Origin: Lachnospiraceae bacterium
GTDB lineage: Bacteria; Bacillota; Clostridia; Lachnospirales; Lachnospiraceae
Assembly: GCA_017434885.1 (NCBI GenBank)
Contig: JAFSGE010000025.1
Span: 1 to 64,000 of the forward strand
Direction: 5' to 3'
Length of the DNA: 64,000 bases
Below, piece by piece: positions 1 through 8,214 of the stretch; the first letter of the stretch is position 1; every line of letters begins with the position of its first letter. The position numbers and the translations under genes were made by a program. The notes beneath the pieces are model-generated. The model saw nothing but the letters and a program-made list of their open reading frames with translations. It was not told the DNA's origin and did no database searches.

Positions 1-53
1 AGAGCAGAGGACTGAAAATCCTCGTGTCGCTGGTTCGATTCCGGCTCTGGGCA
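1..53 (+). tRNA. tRNA-Phe (GAA), 5' part cut by window edge
   Basis: The anticodon stem (7-11 with 19-23) holds a seven-base loop with anticodon GAA at 14-16. The T arm pairs 29-33 with 41-45 around a TTCGATT loop. The 3' acceptor strand is 46-52 and the discriminator is A53. The 5' acceptor strand and most of the D arm lie before base 1. CCA is not encoded. A strong terminator follows, so this is probably the last tRNA of its transcript. Confidence 0.95.
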
Positions 54-72
54 TTTAAAAATGAAAAATCAT

Positions 73-109
73 GGAATTATCACATTTTGTGGTAGTTCTT
101 TTTTTTATT
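73..109 (+). terminator. Rho-independent terminator after tRNA-Phe
   Basis: An 11-bp stem (74-84 with 88-98, including G-T pairs) closes a three-base loop and is followed by a run of eight or more T. It ends the tRNA-Phe transcript. Confidence 0.85.
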
Positions 110-127
110 GTTAAGTGTAAATGCAAT

Positions 128-337
128 TTATTTAATGTTGTTTTTAACATAGTTTTCTAATAATATTAAAATTATTTCAACAAGATGCATATTTCCTGCT
201 GCGAGTTGTAAAGTCATTTGATCATCCCAGTTTGTATTTTTAGAGTAATTCTTCAATACTTCTGTGATATTTTGTAAGCGTGTCAGTTGTTCATCTGATA
301 ATATGCATGTAACGTTAATATCGTGTGTTTTTTTCAT
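128..337 (-). CDS. Small hypothetical protein, divergent from Xre gene
   Basis: A 69-residue protein when started at the ATG at 337, which has a GGGAG box about 13 bases upstream; an in-frame ATG further upstream is possible. I do not recognise the family. It is helical, with no signal peptide or membrane segment. The middle carries a charged stretch and the C-terminal third is leucine/isoleucine rich (LVEIILILLENYV). It is transcribed away from the small Xre gene, and about 108 bp separate the two starts. That arrangement suggests a regulator-and-target pair, but this is inference only. Confidence 0.5.
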   Translation of the reverse strand: MKKTHDINVTCILSDEQLTRLQNITEVLKNYSKNTNWDDQMTLQLAAGNMHLVEIILILLENYVKNNIK

Positions 338-414
338 AAATATCAAACATCTCCCGGTTTTTCTAATCATAGCACATTGCGGAAATATCCACAATACTAG
401 TTTCAGTTTTGTTG

Positions 415-450
415 AATCATAATAATAGACAGAGGTGTATTATTATGATT
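415..450. promoter_or_regulatory. 36-bp palindrome over the start of the mini-Xre gene
   Basis: Bases 415-427 and 438-450 are perfect inverted repeats of 13 bp around a 10-base centre. The centre contains the AGAGGTG ribosome binding site, and the ATG at 445-447 lies inside the right arm. As DNA it could be an operator for the Xre protein. As RNA it would hold the ribosome binding site in the loop and the start codon in the stem. Which of these applies cannot be told from sequence. Confidence 0.6.
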
Positions 451-645
451 AGTTATGAGCCGTTATGGCAAACAATGAAAAATAAAGAAATATCACAATA
501 TTATTTGCTGCAAAATGGCATTGATAACAAGACATTAGATTCATTAAAGAAGAGCAAAAATATAACATTATTAACTGTAGAAAAGTTGTGTAATATTTTA
601 GATTGCACACCGAACGATATTGTGAAATTTGAAAAAGATAAGTAG
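445..645 (+). CDS. Small Xre/Cro-type helix-turn-helix regulator
   Basis: A 66-residue protein that is essentially one helix-turn-helix domain of the small Cro/C1 type. The second and third helices fall around residues 25-45 (ID-N-KTLDSLKKSKNIT), followed by the usual LTVEKLCNILDCTPNDIV tail. It is expected to bind DNA as a dimer and to repress. The start at 445 is chosen because AGAGGTG sits 7-14 bases upstream; an upstream in-frame ATG at 409 lacks a good site. It lies divergent from a small unknown gene, and a palindrome covers its own start, so autoregulation is likely. Confidence 0.8.
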   Translation: MISYEPLWQTMKNKEISQYYLLQNGIDNKTLDSLKKSKNITLLTVEKLCNILDCTPNDIVKFEKDK

Positions 646-726
646 AGCTATATGAAATGCAAAACTTGTCTTTTTTTATGTCTTTTTCTTATGGATGGCT
701 TGGGTTAGATGACTTAGAAAAAGTCG

Positions 727-755
727 TTGACATGGCTCTTTACGTATGATAATAT
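727..755 (+). promoter_or_regulatory. Sigma-A-type promoter upstream of tRNA-Lys
   Basis: A perfect TTGACA (727-732) is separated by 17 bp from TAATAT (750-755). The expected start near 762 gives about 100 bases of leader before tRNA-Lys. There is no protein gene between them. Confidence 0.75.
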
Positions 756-863
756 TTGTATTGTTCGTAAATAAACTTGTGAGTAATGCAATAAAAAATA
801 CTATGAAATTGATTGCAATATGAATCAATAAATGTTCAGAGTACAGTGCTTACACGTGTTTAT

Positions 864-936
864 GGGCCACTAGCTCAGGTGGTAGAGCACTTGACTTTTA
901 ATCAAGTTGTCCGGGGTTCGAGTCCCCGGTGGCTCA
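864..936 (+). tRNA. tRNA-Lys (TTT)
   Basis: A complete cloverleaf of 73 bases. The acceptor stem pairs 864-870 with 929-935 (one G-T pair) and the discriminator is A936. The anticodon stem 890-894/902-906 holds TTT at 897-899. The T arm is 912-916/924-928 around TTCGAGT. CCA is not encoded. It has its own consensus promoter and is followed by a long terminator hairpin, so it is a single-gene transcript. Confidence 0.97.
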
Positions 937-959
937 CTTATAAAATTCTTGCAGAATTA

Positions 960-1014
960 AAGTGCATTTAACATGGATACTATTATCGGTGTCTATGTTA
1001 AATGTACTTTTTTA
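960..1014 (+). terminator. Terminator after tRNA-Lys
   Basis: A stem of about 14 bp with one G-T pair (from 961 and to about 1009) has a loop of about 20 bases and is followed by six T. It separates tRNA-Lys from the methyltransferase gene. Confidence 0.8.
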
Positions 1015-1040
1015 TTTATAAAATATGGGAGGAAAATATT

Positions 1041-1826
1041 ATGCAGCAAAATGAAGTGGTTATCCGGTTTTATAACACAATTAATGAGGAAGAACGATTA
1101 CAGAAAAAAAGTGGTCAAGTGGAGTTCTTGACTACTATGAGATATATCCATAAGTATTTAAAACCGGGAATGAAAGTACTTGAGGTTGGTGCAGGAACAG
1201 GAAGATATTCTCTTGCGATTGCGAGAGAAGGGTATGAAGTTGATGCTATTGAACTGGTAGAGCGGAATATAGATTTGTTTCAATCTAAAGTCAAGCCAGG
1301 AGATACAGTACGGATACGGCAGGGAAACGCGATGGATTTGTCTGTATATAATGACAAAACATTTGATATAACATTATTACTTGGCCCTATGTATCATATT
1401 TTTGAAAATATTGATAAGAAAAGAGCATTGGAGGAAGCACTTCGTGTAACAAAAAAAGACGGAATAATTTTCATTGCCTATTGCATGAATGAGCCAACAT
1501 TAATTCAGTATTGTTTTCAAAAGGAAACCATATGGGAAGATAAACGAAAAGGACTTTTATCGGAAGACTTTATTTGGACACCAAATGAAAATGATGCATT
1601 TTCACTTGTGCGTACAGAAGATATTTTAGGACTGACAGAGGGATATCCTGTTCATAGACTCCATTTAGTTGCTACAGATGGAGCTACTAAATATATGGAA
1701 GAAAAAGTAGACGGAATGAGTGATGAGTTATTTGATATGTATTTAAAATATCATTATTCAATTTGTGAGAGGAATGATTTGCTGGGAGCATCCAATCATA
1801 CAATGGATATTTTGAAAAAAATTTAA
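1041..1826 (+). CDS. Class I SAM-dependent methyltransferase
   Basis: A 261-residue protein with the Rossmann-type methyltransferase fold. Motif I (VLEVGAGTGRYSLA) is at about residues 46-59. An acidic residue ends the next strand (DAIEL), and DITLLLGPMYHI and the post-motif helix follow. The family (Methyltransf_11/25-like) methylates small molecules or other substrates with S-adenosylmethionine in the cytoplasm. The substrate is not evident. The start at 1041 has GGGAGG nine bases upstream. The gene stands alone between the tRNA-Lys terminator and a new promoter. Confidence 0.85.
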   Translation: MQQNEVVIRFYNTINEEERLQKKSGQVEFLTTMRYIHKYLKPGMKVLEVGAGTGRYSLAIAREGYEVDAIELVERNIDLFQSKVKPGDTVRIRQGNAMDLSVYNDKTFDITLLLGPMYHIFENIDKKRALEEALRVTKKDGIIFIAYCMNEPTLIQYCFQKETIWEDKRKGLLSEDFIWTPNENDAFSLVRTEDILGLTEGYPVHRLHLVATDGATKYMEEKVDGMSDELFDMYLKYHYSICERNDLLGASNHTMDILKKI

Positions 1827-1841
1827 TGATTATTCGAAAAG

Positions 1842-1870
1842 TTTTCAAGAATACATAGATATGATATAAT
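1842..1870 (+). promoter_or_regulatory. Promoter candidate for the DUF362 gene
   Basis: A perfect TATAAT (1865-1870) lies 17 bp downstream of a weak TTTTCA (1842-1847). The leader that follows holds two small hairpins (1872-1884 and 1898-1921) and ends with the GGAGG box of the next gene. Confidence 0.5.
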
Positions 1871-1955
1871 ATGTGCGAAGCACATTTGGAATTGATCATA
1901 GACATGCAAAGCAATGTCTATAATATAAAGACTTAGAAAACAGGAGGGTTACACT

Positions 1956-2819
1956 ATGGCGGCAAAGGTTTATTTTTCAAGAGAGATTACACCTGAAAAG
2001 GTATTGGAGATGTATAAATTGTTAGGAAAGGAACTTCCGGGCAAGGTAGCTGTCAAGCTCCATTCCGGTGAGGAAGGCAATCAGAATTTTTTACGGCCGG
2101 AATTTTGGAAGCCTGTAATTGAATATGTAAACGGAACGGTAGTAGAGTGCAATACGGCTTACGAAGGTTCCCGCAATACGACAGAAAAGCATTTACAGAC
2201 TATGGAAAAGCACGGTTGGAATAAATATTTTGATGTTGATTTAATGGATGGAGAGGGTCCGGATTTGGAGCTTTCTATTCCTGAGGGAAAAACAATTCAA
2301 AAGAATTATGTGGGTAAAAATATTGTAAATTATGACTCTATGCTGGTGCTTTCCCACTTTAAGGGACACCCTATGGGCGGATACGGCGGTGCCATTAAAC
2401 AGCTTTCCATCGGTGTTGCTTCTTCGTATGGCAAGGCGTATATTCATGGTGCAGGTGAGCCGGAAAAAATTTGGAGTGCAGAGCATGATTTATTTTTAGA
2501 ATCCATGGCAGATGCAGCTTTGTCAATTGTTAAGTATTTCAAAGGAGACACAGCTTTTGTAAATGTAATGAAAAATATGTCTGTTGACTGTGACTGTTGT
2601 GCGGTTGCAGAGGACCCTTGCATGAAAGATATTGGTATTTTGGTGTCTCTTGATGCAGTTGCCATTGATCAGGCATGCCTTGACTTGGTATATGCATCCG
2701 AGGATCCGGGAAGAGACCATTTGCTTGAAAGAATCGAATCAAGAAACGGTGTTCACACTATTGAAGCAGCCGCAGCTATTGGTCTGGGAGAGCGTGAATA
2801 TGAATTAATAGAAGTATAA
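1956..2819 (+). CDS. DUF362 domain protein
   Basis: A 287-residue soluble protein matching the DUF362 family. The conserved core includes LSHFKGHPMGGYGGAIKQLS (residues about 130-150) and the SLDAVAIDQACLDLVY stretch near residue 230. In many family members DUF362 sits next to a 4Fe-4S ferredoxin domain. Here only a small cysteine group (CDCCAV...C, around residue 210) is present, without CxxCxxC ferredoxin motifs. The biochemical role of the family is not established. An AGGAGGG box lies about nine bases before the ATG. Confidence 0.85.
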   Translation: MAAKVYFSREITPEKVLEMYKLLGKELPGKVAVKLHSGEEGNQNFLRPEFWKPVIEYVNGTVVECNTAYEGSRNTTEKHLQTMEKHGWNKYFDVDLMDGEGPDLELSIPEGKTIQKNYVGKNIVNYDSMLVLSHFKGHPMGGYGGAIKQLSIGVASSYGKAYIHGAGEPEKIWSAEHDLFLESMADAALSIVKYFKGDTAFVNVMKNMSVDCDCCAVAEDPCMKDIGILVSLDAVAIDQACLDLVYASEDPGRDHLLERIESRNGVHTIEAAAAIGLGEREYELIEV

Positions 2820-2843
2820 AAGAGATTTAGAAGGAAAGGGCAA

Positions 2844-3641
2844 ATGAAAAAGATTGTTCTTTTTATCAGCCGGAGATTTCCCAAAGTATATGGTTGTTTG
2901 TATTTAATTCTCTTTTTTCTGCTTATTATTGCAGGGGCGTGTCTGCCTTATGTATACAGAGGGATTGTGTATTCAACAGCATATGAAAAAGAGTTTACCC
3001 ACGGCGTGATAGAAAAAGAAATTACCGTGGAGGAAGAGGTTGCCGTTAAGCGAAGAACCACCACCATGTACACTTATTTCTTTGAAATAGACGGGCATAA
3101 GGTTATGGTCAGACCTAGTGATTGCAGAGATTATGAAGTAGGGGATGAGTTTGATTTTTACGTATATTTTCGTAATGAAAAAATAAGGGCAGACAGCCGT
3201 GAGTATACTTTCTGGCAGGGAATTTTGGGATTGCTTGCAGAAGTTGCAATTTTCTATTTGGCAATCAGTTATATGCGAGTGGATACCGGAAAATCGGCTG
3301 AGAGGAAAAAGAAAGCAGGAGAAAACTGCGAAGAAGCAAGTGAGCAGTCTGCATTGATTTCTGTCAATTATGAGCAACTTTCTACAAAAGAATTGTATGA
3401 ATTATGTTGCAAAAGAAATATAAAGATAATAACAGGAAAGCGAAATAACAGGGAATATTTGGAGCGTTGTCTTCGCAGTGATTTTGATTCGAAAAAGAGT
3501 ATGGCAAAGTGGCGTAAAGACCGCGAAAAAGAGGGAACTGTATTTGACAAAATAATAACTGTTTTGATAGTAGTAAGTTTGATAGCACTTGTGTGTCATT
3601 ATATGAAAGTGGTTTATCATTTTATCTATTTATTTACTTAA
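2844..3641 (+). CDS. Membrane protein with three hydrophobic segments, unknown function
   Basis: A 265-residue protein. One membrane segment lies near residues 17-38 and a second near 125-140. An extracytoplasmic domain between them, rich in beta strands, resembles DUF3592-type domains. A charged cytoplasmic part follows (about 145-235), and a third membrane segment is near the C-terminus. The cytoplasmic part includes LSTKELYELCCKRNIKII, which looks like a SAP-type helix-extension-helix motif. The function is unknown. It follows the DUF362 gene by 24 bp, so the two may be cotranscribed. Confidence 0.6.
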   Translation: MKKIVLFISRRFPKVYGCLYLILFFLLIIAGACLPYVYRGIVYSTAYEKEFTHGVIEKEITVEEEVAVKRRTTTMYTYFFEIDGHKVMVRPSDCRDYEVGDEFDFYVYFRNEKIRADSREYTFWQGILGLLAEVAIFYLAISYMRVDTGKSAERKKKAGENCEEASEQSALISVNYEQLSTKELYELCCKRNIKIITGKRNNREYLERCLRSDFDSKKSMAKWRKDREKEGTVFDKIITVLIVVSLIALVCHYMKVVYHFIYLFT

Positions 3642-3700
3642 ATTTAAGGACGAACGATTTTATTTGTTGGAAAAAGAAGGTATAAAAAGGAGAAGAATCG

Positions 3701-4021
3701 ATGTTTACATTTAACAAAGATGCGGCAATTACAAATTGCGAACCGGGAGTAACCAGAAAAGTTCTCAGCTATTCAGAAGAACTTATGATGTGTGAAATCA
3801 CATTTGAAAAAGGTGCAAAGGGAAATTTCCACAGTCACGAGCATTTGCAGATTACTTATATTGCGGAAGGAAGTTTTTCTTTTACTATCGGAGGAGAAAC
3901 TAAAGTGGTTTCCAAGGGAGACAGTGTATATATGCCTTCGGGTGTGGAGCATGGTGTGACTGCGTTAGAAGCAGGCATTCTTGTGGATGTCTTCAATCCC
4001 ATGAGAAAAGAGTTTGTATAA
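3701..4021 (+). CDS. Small cupin-domain protein
   Basis: A 106-residue single-domain cupin. Cupin motif 1 is visible as HSHEHLQITYIAEGSF (about residues 43-58) and motif 2 as KGDSVYMPSGVEHGV (about 74-88). The histidines and glutamate are suitable for metal binding. Proteins like this are small-molecule-binding or enzymatic; the ligand cannot be deduced. It has a good AGGAG box and stands alone. Confidence 0.85.
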   Translation: MFTFNKDAAITNCEPGVTRKVLSYSEELMMCEITFEKGAKGNFHSHEHLQITYIAEGSFSFTIGGETKVVSKGDSVYMPSGVEHGVTALEAGILVDVFNPMRKEFV

Positions 4022-4133
4022 GAAATTTTTCAGTATTTTATGCATTTATTTCGTATTATATGGTAAAATTAAGAATTGAGGGAAAGTTTCGACTTTTCCC
4101 AATTGGAATTGTATATGAAAACGGGAAAAGCAA

Positions 4134-5663
4134 ATGAAAAAGAATCTGTATCATACCTTAAAAGAGTATGGGGAAAGTGATTATTATCCCTTTCATATGC
4201 CAGGGCACAAAAGAAATCCTGAGAGCGGACCGCTGAGTGAATGGTACAAGTGTGATATTACGGAAATAGACGGTTTTGATAATTTGCACCAGCCGGAAGG
4301 AATTTTGCTTAAGGCACAGCAACGGGCAGCAAAGATCTTTGGTTCAGAGGAGACTTATTTTCTTGTTAACGGAAGTACTGCAGGAATTTTGAGTGCCATA
4401 TCTGCTGTTGCAGGCAGGGGAAAGAGATTACTTGTTGCAAGAAATTGTCATAAAGCCGTATATCATGCGGCTTTTTTGAATGGTCTTGAGCCGGAGTATC
4501 TGTATCCTGATGTGATAGAGGCGTATGGCTGCCCGGACGGAATCAGTGCCTTGCAGGTGGAAAAAAAACTGCAGGAGATAATCGTACGGGAAGAGATTAA
4601 TGAAAGTGAACTGAAAAATCTGGTGGCAGGTGTTGTTCTGACATCGCCAACTTATGACGGAATACTTTCTGATGTGGAAAATATTGTAAAATTCGTCCAT
4701 CAACTGGGGATACCGGTTATTCTTGATCAGGCCCATGGTGCGCATTTTGGATTTCATCCCGGTTTTCCGGAAAGTGGTGTATTACAGGGAGCTGATTTCG
4801 TAATTCAAAGTGTACACAAGACTCTGCCGGCACCGACGCAAACAGCAATTTTGCATTGTAACGGAAGTCTGGTCAATAGGGAACGTTTGCGGAAATATTT
4901 GGGAATTTATCAAACAAGCAGTCCTTCCTATCTTTTGATGGCGGGAATCGACAGCTGTATGGATATTATGGAGTCGCAGGCAGGTCAGCGCCTTTCACAG
5001 TTACTTGAATGGAGAGAAAATTTTGAGAAACAGACCAAAGGGTTGAGGCATATTCGGGTTTATCCTTTTGCAAGGGTAGGTGCAAAAGGGAATACTATGA
5101 AGTGGACATCGGGAAGTCAAGAACCGGGAAAGCTATTGTTATCAGTACGTGGGACAGGCAAAACCGGTAAATGGCTGTATGACAGGCTTAGAGAGAACTA
5201 TCATTTGCAGCCGGAAATGTGTGCCGCCGATTATGTGCTTTTAATTCTTTCCATGATGGACACCGAGGAAGGATTTTTACGTTTGCAGGCCGCGCTTACA
5301 GAACTTGACGCTGAGATAGATGTAAGAGTGGCAGCGGATGAGAAGGCTGACGAATTTGAAATCTATGGCATGTGGAAAAGAAACGGCTGTAAAGACGGAC
5401 AGAATGTTCCGAAAAGAATAATGCCGTTAAAGGAAGCATTTATGGCACCTTATGAAGAACTGCTTTTGAATGAAGCAGTAGGAAGGGCTGTAAGTGAATT
5501 TATCAATTTATATCCACCGGGCATTCCTCTTTTGACACCGGGTGAATGTTTGGACACAGAGTGCTTAAACATGATAAAAAAATATTATGAAAAAGGTTAT
5601 ATTGTTCAGGGAATTCATGTTAAGAACTGCAACAATGAAATAAAAATAAATGTGGTGAAGTAA
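4134..5663 (+). CDS. Orn/Lys/Arg decarboxylase family protein (PLP)
   Basis: A 509-residue pyridoxal-phosphate enzyme of the Orn/Lys/Arg decarboxylase major domain, the YaaO/SpeA type. It begins with the typical PFHMPGHKRNP motif (about residues 19-29). LDQAHGAHFGFHP provides the cofactor-binding aspartate and histidine. SVHKTLPAPTQTA holds the Schiff-base lysine, residue 229. The C-terminal domain carries AVGRAVSEFINLYPPGIPLLTPGE. The expected reaction is decarboxylation of lysine, arginine or ornithine to a polyamine precursor; the substrate is not settled by sequence. In Bacillus, yaaO likewise lies close to tmk and yaaR-holB, which supports common ancestry of this run. Confidence 0.88.
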   Translation: MKKNLYHTLKEYGESDYYPFHMPGHKRNPESGPLSEWYKCDITEIDGFDNLHQPEGILLKAQQRAAKIFGSEETYFLVNGSTAGILSAISAVAGRGKRLLVARNCHKAVYHAAFLNGLEPEYLYPDVIEAYGCPDGISALQVEKKLQEIIVREEINESELKNLVAGVVLTSPTYDGILSDVENIVKFVHQLGIPVILDQAHGAHFGFHPGFPESGVLQGADFVIQSVHKTLPAPTQTAILHCNGSLVNRERLRKYLGIYQTSSPSYLLMAGIDSCMDIMESQAGQRLSQLLEWRENFEKQTKGLRHIRVYPFARVGAKGNTMKWTSGSQEPGKLLLSVRGTGKTGKWLYDRLRENYHLQPEMCAADYVLLILSMMDTEEGFLRLQAALTELDAEIDVRVAADEKADEFEIYGMWKRNGCKDGQNVPKRIMPLKEAFMAPYEELLLNEAVGRAVSEFINLYPPGIPLLTPGECLDTECLNMIKKYYEKGYIVQGIHVKNCNNEIKINVVK

Positions 5664-5705
5664 AACAAAAAAGTAAGACACATCAGCCACAGAAATGAGG
5701 AGAAT

Positions 5706-7118
5706 ATGAGAAAAACAAAAATTATTTGTACCATCGGACCGGCCAGTGAAAAGGAAGAGAAGTTAAAAGAGATGATGCAGGCAGGAATGAATGTAGCCCG
5801 CTTTAACTTTTCACATGGCAGTCATGAAGAACATAAGAAAAAATTTGACAGAGTCATTAAAGTCAGCAACGAGTTGGGAATTCCGGTTGCAACTTTGCTT
5901 GACACCAAAGGACCTGAAATTCGTCTGAAAACAATAGAGGGCGGAAAAACAGAACTGACAGCCGGACAAAAATTTGTACTTACCACAGAAGACATCGAAG
6001 GAAACAACGAAAGAGTAAGTATTACGTACAAGAACTTAAAAAATGATGTGGAAGTGGGAAATATCATTTTAATTGACGATGGTTTGATTGAAATGGTTGT
6101 GGAAGAGATTGATGAGACCGATATAATATGTACAGTGGTAAATGGCGGTCCTATTTCCAATAACAAGGGTGTAAATGTGCCGGGTGCTGTGCTTTCCATG
6201 CCTTATATTAGTGATGTGGACAGAAGTGACATTATGTTTGGCTGTGATATGGGATTTGACTTTTTAGCGGCTTCTTTTGTCAGAACAAAAGAAGATATTC
6301 TTGAGGTACGTAAGATTATTGATGAATCCAACAGTCACATGAAGATTATTGCTAAAATTGAAAGTATGCAGGGTATTCAGAATCTGGAAGAAATTCTTGA
6401 GGTATCCGACGGTATCATGGTTGCAAGAGGTGACCTTGGCGTAGAAATTCCCATGGAAGAAGTACCTGTTGTTCAGAAGAAGATGATTAAAATGGCAGAG
6501 GCACAGGGTAAGCATGTAATTACAGCTACCCAGATGTTAGAGTCCATGATTAAGAATCCCAGACCTACCAGAGCAGAAATTACTGATATTGCCAATGCGA
6601 TTTATGACGGAACAACAGCAATTATGCTTTCCGGTGAGACAGCTGCAGGACTTTATCCTGTAGAAGCTGTAAAGACTATGGCAAAGATTGCGGAACGTAC
6701 AGAACAGGCAATTGATTACAACGGTCGTATGAAACGCAGGGAAAGTATTGAGAATTTTGATGTGACAACAGCAATCTCGCATGCAACCTGTACCACAGCA
6801 ATGGACTTAAAAGCAGCAGCGATTATCACTGTCACAATTTCCGGATTTACGGCAGGAATGATTTCCAGATATAAACCCAGTTGTCCGATTATTGCGTGCA
6901 GTGTCAGCCCAAGAATTTGTCGTCAGATGAGTTTATATTGGGGAGTAACACCGCTTTGGATTGCAAGAGAAAGCACTACAGACGATTTGTTTGATGTGGC
7001 AGTTCATGCAGCAGAGGAAGCAGGCTATATTAATTCAGGAGACAAGGCGGTTCTTACCGCGGGTGTACCTTTGGGAGTATCCGGAAAAACAAATATGATT
7101 CGTGTAGTTGAGGTTTAA
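5706..7118 (+). CDS. pyk: Pyruvate kinase
   Basis: 470 residues, the normal length for a pyruvate kinase without the extra C-terminal PEP-utilizer domain found in Bacillus. Visible motifs are KIICTIGPAS at the N-terminus, NFSHGSHE, DTKGPEIRLKT, the catalytic-lysine region IIAKIES, MVARGDLGVEIP and TATQMLESMIKNPRPTRAE. It makes pyruvate and ATP from phosphoenolpyruvate and ADP, the last step of glycolysis. It follows the decarboxylase by 42 bp and the next gene starts five bases after its stop, so it is probably in the same operon. Confidence 0.97.
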   Translation: MRKTKIICTIGPASEKEEKLKEMMQAGMNVARFNFSHGSHEEHKKKFDRVIKVSNELGIPVATLLDTKGPEIRLKTIEGGKTELTAGQKFVLTTEDIEGNNERVSITYKNLKNDVEVGNIILIDDGLIEMVVEEIDETDIICTVVNGGPISNNKGVNVPGAVLSMPYISDVDRSDIMFGCDMGFDFLAASFVRTKEDILEVRKIIDESNSHMKIIAKIESMQGIQNLEEILEVSDGIMVARGDLGVEIPMEEVPVVQKKMIKMAEAQGKHVITATQMLESMIKNPRPTRAEITDIANAIYDGTTAIMLSGETAAGLYPVEAVKTMAKIAERTEQAIDYNGRMKRRESIENFDVTTAISHATCTTAMDLKAAAIITVTISGFTAGMISRYKPSCPIIACSVSPRICRQMSLYWGVTPLWIARESTTDDLFDVAVHAAEEAGYINSGDKAVLTAGVPLGVSGKTNMIRVVEV

Positions 7119-7123
7119 TTCAC

Positions 7124-7711
7124 ATGGGAAAAATGGTATACTTAATGGGGAAGAGTTCTACCGGAAAGGACACCGTGTATAAGGAACTGCTTGCAAAGGA
7201 AGCACTTAAGCTGAACAAGGTTGTGCCTTACACTACGAGACCAATCCGTGCAGGTGAAGAACAGGGGGAAGCTTACTTCTTTACCGATGAGGATGGGTAT
7301 CGCATGCTGGAAGCTCAGGGCAAAGTAATAGAAGCCCGGGCTTACCATACATATCACGGGTTGTGGCGTTATTTTACGGTAGATGACGGTAGCATTGATT
7401 TAAAAAATCATAATTATATTATTATCGGAACTCTGGAATCTTTTGTAAAAACCGTGCAGTATTTCGGAAAGGACAAAGTGATTCCGGTGCTTCTCGAAGT
7501 AGATGACGGAGACAGATTACAGAGAGCTCTTGACAGAGAGCGCAGACAGGATAAACCGAAGTATCAGGAGCTTTGCCGTCGGTTTTTGGCAGACGCTGAG
7601 GACTTTTCTGAAGAAAAGCAGAAAGAAGCAGGCATTACCCGAAAATTTTCCAATGATAATTTAGAGAAATGCCTATCCGAAATAGAGGATTATCTGTTAA
7701 AATATATATGA
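7124..7711 (+). CDS. Guanylate kinase-like P-loop protein
   Basis: 195 residues, close to the usual guanylate kinase length. The P-loop GKSSTGKDT (residues 9-17) is followed by PYTTRPIRAGEEQGEAYFF, the GMP-binding segment. The next typical element (ARAYHTYHGLWRYFTV) is altered from the canonical family. It may phosphorylate GMP or be a divergent paralogue. In many Firmicutes the gene at this position before yaaR is thymidylate kinase, so the substrate is not certain. It starts five bases after pyk and sits in the same run. Confidence 0.8.
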   Translation: MGKMVYLMGKSSTGKDTVYKELLAKEALKLNKVVPYTTRPIRAGEEQGEAYFFTDEDGYRMLEAQGKVIEARAYHTYHGLWRYFTVDDGSIDLKNHNYIIIGTLESFVKTVQYFGKDKVIPVLLEVDDGDRLQRALDRERRQDKPKYQELCRRFLADAEDFSEEKQKEAGITRKFSNDNLEKCLSEIEDYLLKYI

Positions 7712-7762
7712 GGCAAAAGCAAAACAAGCGATGCGAAGCAGCATTTGAAAGGGGGTAGCCTT

Positions 7763-8203
7763 ATGGATATCAAAGTAAATCAGACAACACAGGTTACCCA
7801 GCCTGAAGCTGCGGCGCCGGTGAGAGAAGCCGATGGACAGTTTAAATTTACGTTAATCAGTCATGTAGCGGAGCATGAACTTCAGGCAAAGCTTAACGGT
7901 CTGATGGAGCAAATTACCATGCAGGGTGAAAAGCTTGCCAAAAAGAGAGATGTCCGGGACATGAAAAAGTACCGGGGATTGATTAAAGAATTTATGAATG
8001 AGATTGTGAACCGTTCCCATGAATTCAGTCGTGAAAACTTTTTGGACCGTAAGGGAAGGCACAGAGTATACGGTATTATCCGTTTGGTAGATGAGAATCT
8101 GGATGAATTGGCACAAGAGCTGATGAAAGATGAACAAGATCATCTTGCCATTCTTTCCAAAATTGGAGAAATAAGGGGACTTTTGCTTGATATTTTCACA
8201 TAG
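7763..8203 (+). CDS. yaaR: YaaR family protein (DUF327)
   Basis: A 146-residue soluble helical protein of the DUF327/YaaR family. Its conserved part runs from about residue 25 to the end and includes [16 protein letters not shown] and [30 protein letters not shown]. The function is unknown. The gene is found next to holB across Firmicutes. The start at 7763 follows AAAGGGGG by eight bases; a start 18 bases upstream is unlikely because it overlaps that box. Confidence 0.88.
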   Translation: MDIKVNQTTQVTQPEAAAPVREADGQFKFTLISHVAEHELQAKLNGLMEQITMQGEKLAKKRDVRDMKKYRGLIKEFMNEIVNRSHEFSRENFLDRKGRHRVYGIIRLVDENLDELAQELMKDEQDHLAILSKIGEIRGLLLDIFT

Positions 8204-8214
8204 GGGGACTAAGG

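Noticed and set aside
1-53. tRNA-Phe 3' end as an attachment site for an island
   Set aside because: No integrase gene follows and no second copy of the tRNA 3' end was found in the window.
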